A stretch of DNA of 64,000 bases, from assembly GCF_017742245.1 (NCBI RefSeq), contig NZ_JAGHKO010000014.1:1-64000 (forward strand). The letters are read 5' to 3'. The position numbers and the translations under genes were made by a program. Shown piece by piece: positions 17,835 through 27,165 of this stretch. Within the stretch, counting starts at the first letter, position 1. The number at the start of each line of letters is the position of its first letter. This stretch comes from Niastella soli (GTDB taxonomy: Bacteria; Bacteroidota; Bacteroidia; Chitinophagales; Chitinophagaceae). Below the pieces are notes generated by a model. The model searched no databases, was not told the DNA's origin, and saw only the letters and a list, made by a program, of their open reading frames with translations.

Positions 17835-20248
17835 TGAGACGGAATTATTTTTTGTTTTTGCTTCTGTGGTTACCGGTATTAGTCCATGCCCATCCAATCA
17901 GGTACGATCGGCTCATTAACTACGATTGGCGTTTTTATAAAGGTGATGCGCCTGGTGCTGAAAAGCCTGCTTTTAATGATGCCAGCTGGCGTACGGTGAA
18001 TTTACCACACGATTGGAGTATAGAAGGCCCGTTTAGTAAGGAATGGGCCAGTGGTACGGGCTATTCACCCGGTGGCATTGGCTGGTATCGCAAAACGTTC
18101 GATTATGGAATAGAAATGCCAGGGAAGCTGGTTTACATTTATTTCGACGGGGTGTATAAGAACAGCGAGGTGTGGATCAATGGGCATTATCTTGGTAAAC
18201 GGCCGAACGGGTTCACCCCCTTTCAATACGAGCTTACCCAATACCTGTTACCCGGCAAAAACACCATTGCGGTAAAAGTTGATCATACCGACTTTGCTGA
18301 TTCAAGATGGTATACCGGTTCCGGCATTTATCGCGATGTACACCTCATTATCACCGACCCGGTACATATTGATCAATGGGGCGTGGCATTCAGCACACCG
18401 GTAGTTACAAAGACAAAGGCTACTGCAAACGTAAAAGTAAAAGTGGTCAACAGCTCGAAAATAAAAAAAACGATCTCCGTAGCATGCAGATTTGCCACCA
18501 GGTCTGATGTCACCGTACCAGATGCCCAAAAAACAATAACGCTTGCACCCAACGCAACAACCGTGGTCGATTGTTCATTTACTATTGCCAACCCCAGGTT
18601 ATGGTCAGTTGACAGTCCCAACATTTATAATTTAATTGTGGAATTGCGGTCAGCCGGTAAATTGCTGGATGCGACAATCGACATAGTAGGTATCCGCTCC
18701 ATCCGGTTCGATGCCAATAATGGTTTTTTTCTAAATGGAGAACCCACTAAACTGCAGGGTGTATGTATCCACGACGATGCCGGAGTGCTGGGCGTAGCTG
18801 TACCGGAGGAGGTTTGGGTGCGACGGTTGCGCACATTAAAAGAAGCTGGTTGCAACGCTTTACGGCTGAGCCATAACCCGCATGCGGATTACTTATACCG
18901 CCTGTGTGACCTGATGGGATTTGTAGTGATGGACGAAGCTTTTGACGAATGGGAAGTGGGCAAGAACAAATGGGTGCAGGGCTGGAACAAGGGAACACCC
19001 GGCAAAGATGGGTATCATACATATTTTACGGAATGGGCCGACCGCGACCTGCGCGATATGGTCCTGCGCAACCGAAACCACCCGTCCATTATCATGTGGA
19101 GCATTGGCAATGAAATAGATTATCCCAATGATCCGTATACCCATGAGATCCTGAACACCGGTAACAATCCACAGATCTATGGTCGCGGACAACTCGCCGA
19201 TCATCCACCCGCTGCGCGTCTCGGTGAAATTTCACAACACCTGGTAAAGGTGGTTAAACAATACGATACCACCCGGCCGGTAACCGCCGCCCTGGCCGGG
19301 GTAGTGATGTCAAACACCACCAGCTATCCCACCAACCTGGATATTGTGGGCTATAACTACCAGGAGTATCGCTACGCCGCCGATCACCAGCAGTATCCCA
19401 ACCGCGTTATTTATGACAGCGAGAATGGCATGCGGCTCAGCGCCTGGGAAGCGGTTGAAAAAAATCCGTATATAGCCGGACAATTCTTATGGACGGGCAT
19501 CGACTACCTCGGTGAAGCCGGCGCCTGGCCCAATCGCAGCAACCAGGCCGGTTTATTAGACCTCGGCGGGTTTGTAAAACCAGAATATTATTTCAGAAAA
19601 AGTATCTGGACAAAAGAACCGATGATCTATATGGGTACAACACCCATTCCCAAATCTGAAGACAACGGCATCTGGAGCCACAAACAGGCAGCCCCTGTGT
19701 GGAGTGGCACCGACGGTGATTCTATACGCGTGAACTGTTTCACCAACTGTTCGGAAGCTGAGCTGTTTTTAAATGGACAATCAGTAGGCAAAAGAACAAT
19801 GGCCGATGCACACAACCGCATTCTCTTCTGGAACACCGTGTACCATCCTGGCGAACTGGTAGTAAAGGGTTACCGCGAAGGAAAGGAAGTGACCCATTAC
19901 ATCCTGAACACAACAGGCAAAGCAACCGCTATAAAAGCTACGGTCTACAAAGACCCGCAGATTTACGGGGTCCAACGTTTACAACAAATAGAAGTAGCCA
20001 TTACAGATGAAAAAGGACAACAGGTGTACGAAGCAGACAATGCGGTCACTGTAAGTGTTACTGGCAATGCTGTCCTGAAAGGTATAGAAAACAGTGACGC
20101 TTATGACGTAAGTGATTATCATGCAGCCACCCGAAAAGTAAAACAGGGCAGGTTGATCGTTTACGTACAACCAACGCTTCCAGGTGGCGCCTATGAAGTA
20201 AAACTGGAATCACCGGACCTGGAACCAGTAAAGCTATCATTCAAATAA
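17834..20248 (+). CDS. Glycoside hydrolase family 2, beta-galactosidase-like
   Basis: Exo-acting enzyme of 804 residues, probably periplasmic (signal peptide about 1-19, cleaved after VHA). Domain order is GH2 sugar-binding jelly roll (about 25-185; YDWRFYKGDAPGAEKPAF, LPHDWSIEGPF), immunoglobulin-like domain (about 190-290), TIM barrel (about 295-590), then a DUF4982-type and C-terminal beta domain. The acid/base is Glu427 in WSIGNE and the nucleophile is Glu530 in YDSENG; both are present. Beta-galactosidase is the likeliest activity, but beta-glucuronidase or other GH2 specificities cannot be excluded. Its ATG overlaps the susD stop codon by one base. Confidence 0.92.
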   Translation: MRRNYFLFLLLWLPVLVHAHPIRYDRLINYDWRFYKGDAPGAEKPAFNDASWRTVNLPHDWSIEGPFSKEWASGTGYSPGGIGWYRKTFDYGIEMPGKLVYIYFDGVYKNSEVWINGHYLGKRPNGFTPFQYELTQYLLPGKNTIAVKVDHTDFADSRWYTGSGIYRDVHLIITDPVHIDQWGVAFSTPVVTKTKATANVKVKVVNSSKIKKTISVACRFATRSDVTVPDAQKTITLAPNATTVVDCSFTIANPRLWSVDSPNIYNLIVELRSAGKLLDATIDIVGIRSIRFDANNGFFLNGEPTKLQGVCIHDDAGVLGVAVPEEVWVRRLRTLKEAGCNALRLSHNPHADYLYRLCDLMGFVVMDEAFDEWEVGKNKWVQGWNKGTPGKDGYHTYFTEWADRDLRDMVLRNRNHPSIIMWSIGNEIDYPNDPYTHEILNTGNNPQIYGRGQLADHPPAARLGEISQHLVKVVKQYDTTRPVTAALAGVVMSNTTSYPTNLDIVGYNYQEYRYAADHQQYPNRVIYDSENGMRLSAWEAVEKNPYIAGQFLWTGIDYLGEAGAWPNRSNQAGLLDLGGFVKPEYYFRKSIWTKEPMIYMGTTPIPKSEDNGIWSHKQAAPVWSGTDGDSIRVNCFTNCSEAELFLNGQSVGKRTMADAHNRILFWNTVYHPGELVVKGYREGKEVTHYILNTTGKATAIKATVYKDPQIYGVQRLQQIEVAITDEKGQQVYEADNAVTVSVTGNAVLKGIENSDAYDVSDYHAATRKVKQGRLIVYVQPTLPGGAYEVKLESPDLEPVKLSFK

Positions 20249-20285
20249 AAAAAGAGTCCCGACGGTTACTGTCGGGACTCTTTTA
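20249..20285 (+). terminator. Rho-independent terminator of the susC-susD-GH2 operon
   Basis: A 14-bp perfect stem, AAAAGAGTCCCGAC/GTCGGGACTCTTTT, with loop GGTTACT, starts right after the GH2 stop. It has both an A-rich left arm and a T-rich right arm, so it could stop transcription in either direction. Confidence 0.95.
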
Positions 20286-20376
20286 ATAACCAATGTTTCC
20301 CACCCCAATACCAACAAGTGAGTATTTTCAAAAAGCTGTAAATGGCATTTATTTGCATTATTAATGAACCCATAAA

Positions 20377-21468
20377 ATGCCAGTAGCGCTTTTAACCATT
20401 ACAGGTATTGTATTCCTTATTCTCCTATTCGCTTATTTGTTAAGCCAAAGACCAGCCCTCCCCATTAGTTATTTGCCAATGGATGCTTCCAAAAACTATT
20501 GTACACCTGCCGGCTGGAAAGGGACACCCGTTGATCGAAAAGGGCGATTCCTGAATCATGAATATCCATTCTATCAGAATTATCTAAAGATCTTGCAATG
20601 GCTTCCTTCCCATTTATTTAATCTTATCAGGAACAGGAATATCTCTTTCGATGCCATTATACATTCAAATAATGAATTCCTTTACCAACCCAATACATTG
20701 ATCTGGCTGGGTCATGCTTCTTTCTATTTAAATCTAAATGGCGTAAAAGTGCTGATAGATCCACACTTCTACAACACTTCTATTTATAAAAGACATACGC
20801 CCCCACCCATTACGCCTGAATTATTTACCGGCATAAACCTGATCCTGATCTCGCACGACCATGCGGACCATTGTGATAAAAAAAGCCTGCGGTTGTTGTT
20901 GCAAAAGAACCCTGCAGCAATGGTTTTAAGCGGGTCAGGCATGGAAAAGCTGTTACGGTCCTGCTCAAAAAATCCGGTGAAGATCATTACGGCTGAATGG
21001 TACCAGCAATACCCGCTGAGTGGTTTGCCCGAGATTTATTTTGTTCCCTCCCGGCATTACTGCAAAAGAATATTCGAGCGTTTTAACGGCAAACTTTGGG
21101 GCGGTTTTGTGATTAAATATACAACAGGGAACGAGGATGACCGCACGCTTTATTTTGGGGGTGATTCAGGTTATGGAAATCATTTTAAGGACATCCAGGC
21201 ATTGTTTAAGCCCGATGTAGCCATCCTGGGCATTGGTGCCTATGAACCGCTCTGGTTTATGCACCCCAATCATATGTCGCCCCGCTATGCAGTAAAAGCT
21301 TTTGACGCTACCGGCGCCGTTAGTATGATCCCCATGCATTATGGTACGTTCAATTTATCGAACGAGAACATGCACTGTCCCATAGCCGCATTACAACAGG
21401 AAGCGGGCAACCGGCATATCATTGCGTTGCTGGCAGGTGAAATATTGCCCCTGGCCAAAACATCCTGA
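20377..21468 (+). CDS. Metallo-beta-lactamase-fold hydrolase, NAPE-PLD/UlaG-like
   Basis: A 363-residue protein with an N-terminal membrane helix (about 1-22), so the catalytic domain is anchored. Metal-binding motifs of the MBL superfamily are present: WLGHASFYL (about 110-118), IDPHF, the signature SHDHADHCD (about 154-162), SRHYCKR (about 226-232), GGDSGYG (about 257-263) and PMHYGTF (about 314-320). The arrangement resembles the YfeU/NAPE-hydrolysing phospholipase D and UlaG group rather than beta-lactamases. The last 50 bp overlap convergently with the next gene. It may act on phosphodiester lipids; this is inferred from family only. Confidence 0.82.
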   Translation: MPVALLTITGIVFLILLFAYLLSQRPALPISYLPMDASKNYCTPAGWKGTPVDRKGRFLNHEYPFYQNYLKILQWLPSHLFNLIRNRNISFDAIIHSNNEFLYQPNTLIWLGHASFYLNLNGVKVLIDPHFYNTSIYKRHTPPPITPELFTGINLILISHDHADHCDKKSLRLLLQKNPAAMVLSGSGMEKLLRSCSKNPVKIITAEWYQQYPLSGLPEIYFVPSRHYCKRIFERFNGKLWGGFVIKYTTGNEDDRTLYFGGDSGYGNHFKDIQALFKPDVAILGIGAYEPLWFMHPNHMSPRYAVKAFDATGAVSMIPMHYGTFNLSNENMHCPIAALQQEAGNRHIIALLAGEILPLAKTS

Positions 21469-22690
21469 AAAGCGCCCAGACGATCAACAACAATAACAAC
21501 TGGCAAAGGACCATTTTACCTAAAAACACCCAGAAATGCAATAAGCGTCTTTTCACAAATGTTCTCAACCGGGAATCGGGACGCCCCTTTTTATTTTCCA
21601 CATGCACACTGGAGTAGTACAGCTTGAAGAACTGGGTCTTTAAAAACAGATCGGGTACCATCACCAATGTATGTACCCAGTTAAAGTAACTAAAAAACTT
21701 TCTGCGGATCTGGTGCAAGGGGAACAGTGATTTATAACAATACCAAACAAACTCTACACAGCTTAACCGTTTAAAATCAACAAAATTGAATTCGAAATCA
21801 TACTGTTTTCCCAGCAATGCATTGGCCATATCAAGTACGAGGGTCACATATTCTTCACGTGGTGGAATAGTGGCCAGTCTCCCATCTGTAGAAAGGTCGC
21901 TTTTCAGGCTGTCGAACAAAGTGATCTCCCGGTTTCCGATCTGACTGATAATGGAAGATTTGTCCGCAACTACATCAGCAATAAACGATCTTACATCAAA
22001 CGCCCGAACGATCTCATTGCTCAGCACACTTCCTCTACCTTCCGGTATAATATCCGGCAGCTTTTTAACGGCGCGCTTTCTGTGTTCCGCCACAAACGAC
22101 ATACTGGTGCTGCCTGGCCGCCTTATCTCATCCTGCTGCATTCTGGGGTCGATCTCGAACCGCAAAATTGCAATATCGTCACACCGGGCAAATTTATCCA
22201 GGTCAACCCAGCTTACCCCTGTTTTGCCAACGGCATGTATCACCTGGTTTTCCTTCTCGCCCACCTTACCATAATAGATAGCAGCATGGGTAAAATAAGT
22301 GGTCTGTGAAAGTATTAACCCATCGATATAATGATCATGTCTGCGCAATAACACATCTCCTGGTTGAATGATCCTGGTTATTTGATCAATTTCTTTGAAT
22401 CGGTATTTTTTAGGCGGGTCCGCATCAAAATGAAAAAACAAGGGGAACCGGGTATTATATTTTATCCCGGTGATCTTACCGCCCACATCGGAGAACCCGC
22501 CATTTCTGATTATACATATCGTAATACTTATAAACGGCACCAATGCAACACCGGCCCCGACATATTCAGGTAAATGCAACACATAATTACAAAAAAGTAA
22601 AGGGAGCACTACCAGCGCAAAAAATACAATACCGGTAATGGCAAGCAGCTTTAAAACATTCCTGGAAATTGTTGGTGTTTTGGTAAGCAT
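21419..22690 (-). CDS. YiiX-like permuted papain-fold (NlpC/P60 superfamily) membrane protein
   Basis: A 423-residue protein with membrane helices at both ends (about 15-60 and about 380-410). Between them lies a circularly permuted papain-fold domain: PGDVLLRRHDHYID, the His motif YFTHAAIYYG (about 150-159), HAVGKTGV, and the Cys motif LSCVEFVWYCYKSLF (about 318-332). YiiX-type proteins have the same Gly-Asp, His, Cys order. The superfamily includes peptidases, amidases and the LRAT/HRASLS acyltransferases. It overlaps the 3' end of the NAPE-PLD-like gene by 50 bp and is divergent from the histidine kinase at 22760. Confidence 0.75.
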   Translation of the reverse strand: MLTKTPTISRNVLKLLAITGIVFFALVVLPLLFCNYVLHLPEYVGAGVALVPFISITICIIRNGGFSDVGGKITGIKYNTRFPLFFHFDADPPKKYRFKEIDQITRIIQPGDVLLRRHDHYIDGLILSQTTYFTHAAIYYGKVGEKENQVIHAVGKTGVSWVDLDKFARCDDIAILRFEIDPRMQQDEIRRPGSTSMSFVAEHRKRAVKKLPDIIPEGRGSVLSNEIVRAFDVRSFIADVVADKSSIISQIGNREITLFDSLKSDLSTDGRLATIPPREEYVTLVLDMANALLGKQYDFEFNFVDFKRLSCVEFVWYCYKSLFPLHQIRRKFFSYFNWVHTLVMVPDLFLKTQFFKLYYSSVHVENKKGRPDSRLRTFVKRRLLHFWVFLGKMVLCQLLLLLIVWALFRMFWPGAIFHLPATQ

Positions 22691-22720
22691 TAAGGGGTAT
22701 GTTTAAGGGTTATTACAAAG

Positions 22721-22739
22721 TTTACATTTTTTTTGTAAA
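22721..22739. promoter_or_regulatory. Inverted repeat between divergent genes
   Basis: TTTACA-T7-TGTAAA lies in the 69-bp gap between the YiiX-like gene and the DISM kinase. It is a possible shared operator, but the T-rich centre may make it a chance palindrome. Confidence 0.3.
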
Positions 22740-22759
22740 TTCAAGGCCATTAATCCCTT

Positions 22760-24655
22760 ATGGTCCCATTGTCATTTTTTAAATCCTGGCCAAAAGCCTG
22801 GTTTGCACTACTGCTTATACTTTTTCCCTTCATCACCAATGGAGAACCCATAATAATTAATGGACAACCTGTTTATACCTTTACCGGAAACAACTGGTCA
22901 TATTGTTCAACAAATAGCAGGTCAATCACAGATATTGTTCAACGATACAAGGCCGGCCATTTTATTTCAACCGGCACCGATGTTTTTAATGGAGGAATAC
23001 CCCGGCAGTATTTGTGGTTTCATTTCGAAGTAACTAACCGTGATACGTTGAACAGTAAGTTACTAATTGACATTGAAAGCCCCCGCATAAATGAAATGGA
23101 ATTATTCGAAATTGACGCGGGTCAAGTACATTCCATTGGAAAGTGCGGCGACTTCTACCCTTTCAATAACAGAGCCATTTACAACAAGAATTTCGTATTC
23201 CCTGTATCTGTAAAAAAAGGACAATCAAAAGACTACTTTCTGTTTGTAAACCAGGTAGGACATACGCTGATGCTGCCGGTAAAGATCTTTAAAGAACCCG
23301 CCTGGCAAACCGCCACGGCTAAAAATTATCTGATAGATGGTATCACCTATGGCATACTGTTATTCGTTGCATTCTTTAGCCTGGCGTTTTTTATTAATAC
23401 CTGGTACTCGCTGTATCTGTATTATAGCCTGTATATCATTACTGCCATCCTATGGCTACTGAGTTATTTTGGCCTGGGCTATCAATTTTTCTGGGGAAAC
23501 CATCCCTGGATCAGCACCTTGTCATCGCCCTTCTTAGCTTGCATTAATATCTTTTTGAATATCCGCATTTGCCAGATCCTGTTACAGTTAAAAAAAGTAA
23601 ATGGCTTTATTTACAAAGCCGGTAACTGGGCTTGTGGCCTGCTGGTAGCAGCGGCATTGTTTCCACTTATAGACATGAACCGATATGGATATACAACAAA
23701 CCATGCCTATCTGATCGTATTCCTGGCTATCATTTGTCTGGCCGTGTTGGTTGTTTTCTTTTCCATCTTTTTGTATTCCATTAAAGGATCGTTCGTAGCC
23801 AGGTTTTACTTCATAGCCAGTTTGCTGAAGGTAGGCAGTATATTTAACCTGGCCCTGTTGGAGTTGGGTTGGACAAAAGGCTTTTATCAACTGGAAGGCA
23901 TCTTGCAAATGGGGATCCTGATCGAGATCTCCTTACTTACTGCCGCCCTGGCCCAGCGTTATGCCACCTACAAACAAAAAACCATCCAGAGCGTGATCAT
24001 TGGCCAGGAAGATGAACGCCGCCGGCTGGCCCAGGAAATACATGATGGTATTGCCAGCAAATTATCAGGTATCCGATACAGCATTGAGCCGCTATTGGTC
24101 GCTACCGGACCGGTAAACAATAAAGACCTTACCAGTTTCGCGGCTGCCATTAAAAAAGCCCAGGAAGAAGTGCGGTATGTTTCCCATTACATGCTGCCGG
24201 ATTATATAGTAAAGAATACCTTACCTGAGATCATAAAACAATACATTGAAGAATTGCGTCCGCGATTGAGGCCATTGAACATAGAGCTTTCTATCAATGA
24301 ACAAACGATCAACCTGTCTGAACAGGTCAAATTGAATATCTTCAGGATCGTGCAGGAATTGATCTCAAATATGTTGAAACATGCCCGGGCAGACAATGCC
24401 TATCTGAGTATTTCATTTGACAAAAAAGAATTACGGATCGTTTCAGAAGACGATGGCATCGGCTTTCACTACAAGGGTACCGATTCCATGGGTATTGGCA
24501 TCAGAAGCATAAGGTCCCGGGTAAAGCTGCTCAATGGAAGTCTAAATATCAAGTCTCCGGTAAATATGCATAGCGAAAATGCGGGAACTCTAATTGATAT
24601 AAGGATTCCGTTGGCACGAAGTATAAACGAAAAAATAAGCCTGCATGACTATTAA
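22760..24655 (+). CDS. 7TM-DISM sensor histidine kinase (NarL-type)
   Basis: A 631-residue membrane sensor. After a signal peptide (about 1-28) comes a periplasmic 7TMR-DISMED2 domain (about 35-185; FHFEVTNRDTLNSKLLIDIE), then seven transmembrane helices (about 190-400), a HisKA_3 dimerisation helix with His428 (EDERRRLAQEIHDGIASKLS), and a HATPase with VQELISNMLKHARA (N box), EDDGIGFHY and GIGIRSIRSRV (G boxes). It pairs with the LuxR-type regulator whose start overlaps its stop by 11 bp, so the two are co-translated. The ligand of DISMED2 is unknown, possibly a carbohydrate. Confidence 0.92.
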   Translation: MVPLSFFKSWPKAWFALLLILFPFITNGEPIIINGQPVYTFTGNNWSYCSTNSRSITDIVQRYKAGHFISTGTDVFNGGIPRQYLWFHFEVTNRDTLNSKLLIDIESPRINEMELFEIDAGQVHSIGKCGDFYPFNNRAIYNKNFVFPVSVKKGQSKDYFLFVNQVGHTLMLPVKIFKEPAWQTATAKNYLIDGITYGILLFVAFFSLAFFINTWYSLYLYYSLYIITAILWLLSYFGLGYQFFWGNHPWISTLSSPFLACINIFLNIRICQILLQLKKVNGFIYKAGNWACGLLVAAALFPLIDMNRYGYTTNHAYLIVFLAIICLAVLVVFFSIFLYSIKGSFVARFYFIASLLKVGSIFNLALLELGWTKGFYQLEGILQMGILIEISLLTAALAQRYATYKQKTIQSVIIGQEDERRRLAQEIHDGIASKLSGIRYSIEPLLVATGPVNNKDLTSFAAAIKKAQEEVRYVSHYMLPDYIVKNTLPEIIKQYIEELRPRLRPLNIELSINEQTINLSEQVKLNIFRIVQELISNMLKHARADNAYLSISFDKKELRIVSEDDGIGFHYKGTDSMGIGIRSIRSRVKLLNGSLNIKSPVNMHSENAGTLIDIRIPLARSINEKISLHDY

Positions 24656-25295
24656 AAACAAATACCAGTTTATTATTATCGACGACCATCCCTTTTTCAG
24701 AGATGGCGTAAAAAAATACCTGGCAGATCACGAACAATATGAATTAATAAATGAATTCTCAGAGACCCGGCATTTACTAAATGCCAGTACCCAGTATTTT
24801 CCTGATTTCATTTTACTCGATCTGAATATTCCCGGGCTGGAAGGAAGGGCTTCCTGTCTGCAATTAAAAAAGAAGTTTCCCAATTGCAAGATCATAGCAT
24901 TAACACAATACACCGGCATACAGGATGAGTTGGCCAAACTGCAATTTGATGGCTATGTGGTAAAAGACGATTCGCCGGCCAACTTACTAACAGCTATTGA
25001 AACTGTATTGCAGGGAAAAACACACTTCCCTGCAATACAGGAAAAAGATGATAAAAAACAAACGAACCAGCCAGATGATCACTTAAGAGTGAAACACCTG
25101 AACATCTCCCAACGGGAAATTGAGATCATCAGATTGGTTATTCAGGGTTTCTCCAATCCTGAAATAGCCAATAAATTATGTTTAAGCGAACTCACTATTA
25201 AAACCCATAGAAAGAACTTTTACAGCAAGGCGGGCGTCAGAAAAATACCCGACCTCATCAAATTCATGCAAAATCATGGCCTGGCCGAGCATTGA
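24645..25295 (+). CDS. LuxR/NarL-family response regulator
   Basis: Cognate regulator of the preceding kinase, 216 residues. The receiver domain has the acidic pair IDDHPFFRDG (about 10-19), the phospho-acceptor Asp59 (ILLDLNIPG) and conserved Thr/Lys (ALTQ, VVKDD). The C-terminal LuxR helix-turn-helix (about 150-212) has LSQREIEIIRLV-type sequence (here LNISQREIEIIRLVIQG), ANKLCLSELTIKTH and RKNFYSKAGV. The start ATG lies inside the kinase gene. It is convergent with the next gene, 8 bp away. Confidence 0.93.
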   Translation: MTIKNKYQFIIIDDHPFFRDGVKKYLADHEQYELINEFSETRHLLNASTQYFPDFILLDLNIPGLEGRASCLQLKKKFPNCKIIALTQYTGIQDELAKLQFDGYVVKDDSPANLLTAIETVLQGKTHFPAIQEKDDKKQTNQPDDHLRVKHLNISQREIEIIRLVIQGFSNPEIANKLCLSELTIKTHRKNFYSKAGVRKIPDLIKFMQNHGLAEH

Positions 25296-25303
25296 ATAAA
25301 AGG

Positions 25304-26170
25304 CTATTTGCCCAATGCCTTTTTATAATCAGCTTCCCGGGCCTCTATGATCTTATCATATGCTGCACGGTCAGCAAAGGCTTCAGGATTATAAGCAGCC
25401 CCATCCTTTCTTTTTTCATGCATATCGAACTGACTGGCATGAGAAGCTACCCACAGGTCAAACTGCAGTTTCTTCATGGCATCCAGCGTATAGGCAAAAT
25501 CCTTGCTGATGTCGTCATAACCAGGCATGCCGCTCATTTTGGTGTCGGGCAAAATGGTGGGCATATTGGCGATCAGCACCGCATAGCTTCTTTTTTCATC
25601 CTTAACAGTTACCAGGAAACTGCAGGAACCCTGAGTATGACCGGGGTGATGCAACAACACGAGTGTTGTTCCACCCAAACTAATAGAATCCTGGTCATTT
25701 AATAATTTATCGGCTTTTACCGGCACGTAAATGGGTCCTTTTCCGCCCATATAGTAATCAGAATTTCCACCATCAGCAAGTACTTTTGCGTCTTTTGCGT
25801 CAACCATCATTTTTGCATGCGTCCCCTTTTTTATCTCGGCCATCCCGGCGACATGGTCAAAATGCGCCTGGGTGGTCAACAGGATCTTTATATCGGAAAA
25901 TTTAAAACCCAATTGTTCCATGTTCTTTTTGATCATGGGTACCGATTCAGCCAAACCGGTATTGATAAGAATATGCCCTTTTGGTGTGGCAATTAAATAA
26001 CAACCGAGATCATAAGTACCCACATAATATAAATTACCGGCAATGCGAAATGGCTCGGTGGGTTTCGACCACTCCTCACTATTCATAGGCAATGGAGCCA
26101 GTTTTTGAGCATGTACGTTAGCGTGAACAGCAAAAAGAACAAGTACGGGAATTACAATTTTTCTAAACAT
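25304..26170 (-). CDS. Subclass B3 metallo-beta-lactamase, GOB-like (Gln variant)
   Basis: Periplasmic zinc hydrolase of 288 residues; the signal peptide is cut after VHA (about 18-22). Metal ligands: Gln101-x-His103-x-Asp105-His106 (TQAHFDHVAG), His178 (HHPGHTQGS) and His244 (ASHASQF). In most B3 enzymes the first ligand is His; Gln at this place is the hallmark of the GOB lineage. The conserved N-terminal B3 stretch (EPFRIAGNLYYVGTYDLGCYLI) and the DVLL-equivalent region support B3 over glyoxalase-type MBLs. It stands alone, convergent with the response regulator. Carbapenem or cephalosporin hydrolysis is likely from family but untested. Confidence 0.85.
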   Translation of the reverse strand: MFRKIVIPVLVLFAVHANVHAQKLAPLPMNSEEWSKPTEPFRIAGNLYYVGTYDLGCYLIATPKGHILINTGLAESVPMIKKNMEQLGFKFSDIKILLTTQAHFDHVAGMAEIKKGTHAKMMVDAKDAKVLADGGNSDYYMGGKGPIYVPVKADKLLNDQDSISLGGTTLVLLHHPGHTQGSCSFLVTVKDEKRSYAVLIANMPTILPDTKMSGMPGYDDISKDFAYTLDAMKKLQFDLWVASHASQFDMHEKRKDGAAYNPEAFADRAAYDKIIEAREADYKKALGK

Positions 26171-26296
26171 TAAAATAAAGTTTAATCAGGTAATTGGGAA
26201 GCGTGGTAAAATTAAATGTTAAAATGTAAAAATGGTCTTTAAAGTGAGCAACGGTAACTGTATTTTTCGTGCCAATCCGTTATACGCTAATTGCAT

Positions 26297-26725
26297 ATGA
26301 AAATAACCCTGACCGCACTGCTTTTAATAACAAGCTGTGTTTTACTTTCGTCAACCTGCCAAAAAGAGGATCCAGATCCCATTTGTAAGAATCTTACAAT
26401 AAATAATAATACTGATAAGGCGGTTTATACTCTTTTTAGTTTTGATTATCCCGATACCAGCCTGAATTTTCAAAATCCCGTCATCAGCCGGACTTCTAAA
26501 AAACTGGCGGCCCATTCCCAAGCCACCATCGATCCAAGATCAAATTGCCTGGAACAATTCTTAGACAATCCGGGTGTTCAGAAATTATCCGTATTTGTGT
26601 TCGATGCCGAACTGGTTGAGTCAACGCCGTGGGACCAGATAAGGACTCAGTACCAGATCATAAAGCGGCTTGACCTCACCCAGGATGACCTGATCAACAA
26701 CAATTATTCATTCGACCTTCAATAA
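26297..26725 (+). CDS. Small lipoprotein, paralog of the next gene
   Basis: A 142-residue protein starting at the ATG at 26297; a TTG six bases earlier is possible but less likely. Lipobox LLSSTC (Cys about 21). No named family is recognised. Shared with the next gene: the early NKS/NNNTDKAVYTLFSFDYPDT segment, NFQNPVI, and a conserved C-terminal half LSVFVFDAELVESTPWDQIR followed by a LTQDDL motif. The two genes are 8 bp apart and look like a tandem duplication with divergence. Probably an anchored periplasmic or surface beta-domain protein. Confidence 0.7.
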   Translation: MKITLTALLLITSCVLLSSTCQKEDPDPICKNLTINNNTDKAVYTLFSFDYPDTSLNFQNPVISRTSKKLAAHSQATIDPRSNCLEQFLDNPGVQKLSVFVFDAELVESTPWDQIRTQYQIIKRLDLTQDDLINNNYSFDLQ

Positions 26726-26733
26726 CCCCTCTT

Positions 26734-27165
26734 ATGAAATTCACCCACGCCAGCTTACTGCTGCTGCTCCCCTGCTTTTTTCTTTCTATGACGTGCCATA
26801 AATCGAATACAAGGCATTGCCATTACCAGATAGATTTTGAAAATAAGAGTGACAAATCCCTTACAGTGGTCCTTAGTTATGACTACCCAGACACCAGTAT
26901 CAACTTTCAGAGTCCCTATATTGAACATGACTTTTATGGCGGCATAGCTCCTCATCAAAAGTGGTATGTTGAAAACGGGGAAATGTGCGTAGAATCAATT
27001 CTGTTAGACCACTCGTATGAAAGAGTGTCACTTTTTATCTTTGATTCAGAAGTACTGAGAACAACACCCTGGAGCGAAGTGCGGAAGAATTACAAGGTTT
27101 TAACGCGATATGATTTTACACTGGATGATTTGCGGGCGCTGGGTTGGTATGTTACCTATGAATGA
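26734..27165 (+). CDS. Small lipoprotein, tandem paralog
   Basis: A 143-residue partner of the preceding gene, with lipobox FLSMTC (Cys about 21). It keeps the motif series SYDYPDTSINFQSPYIE (compare FDYPDTSLNFQNPVIS), VSLFIFDSEVLRTTPWSEVR and FTLDDLRALGW. Conserved cysteines occur near residues 29 and 85. Co-transcription with the preceding gene is likely from the 8-bp gap. Function unknown. Confidence 0.7.
   Translation: MKFTHASLLLLLPCFFLSMTCHKSNTRHCHYQIDFENKSDKSLTVVLSYDYPDTSINFQSPYIEHDFYGGIAPHQKWYVENGEMCVESILLDHSYERVSLFIFDSEVLRTTPWSEVRKNYKVLTRYDFTLDDLRALGWYVTYE

Noticed and set aside
20377-21468. NAPE-PLD-like gene as a beta-lactamase
   Set aside because: The motif order and membrane anchor fit phosphodiesterase-type MBL proteins; the B3 enzyme is the separate gene at 25304.
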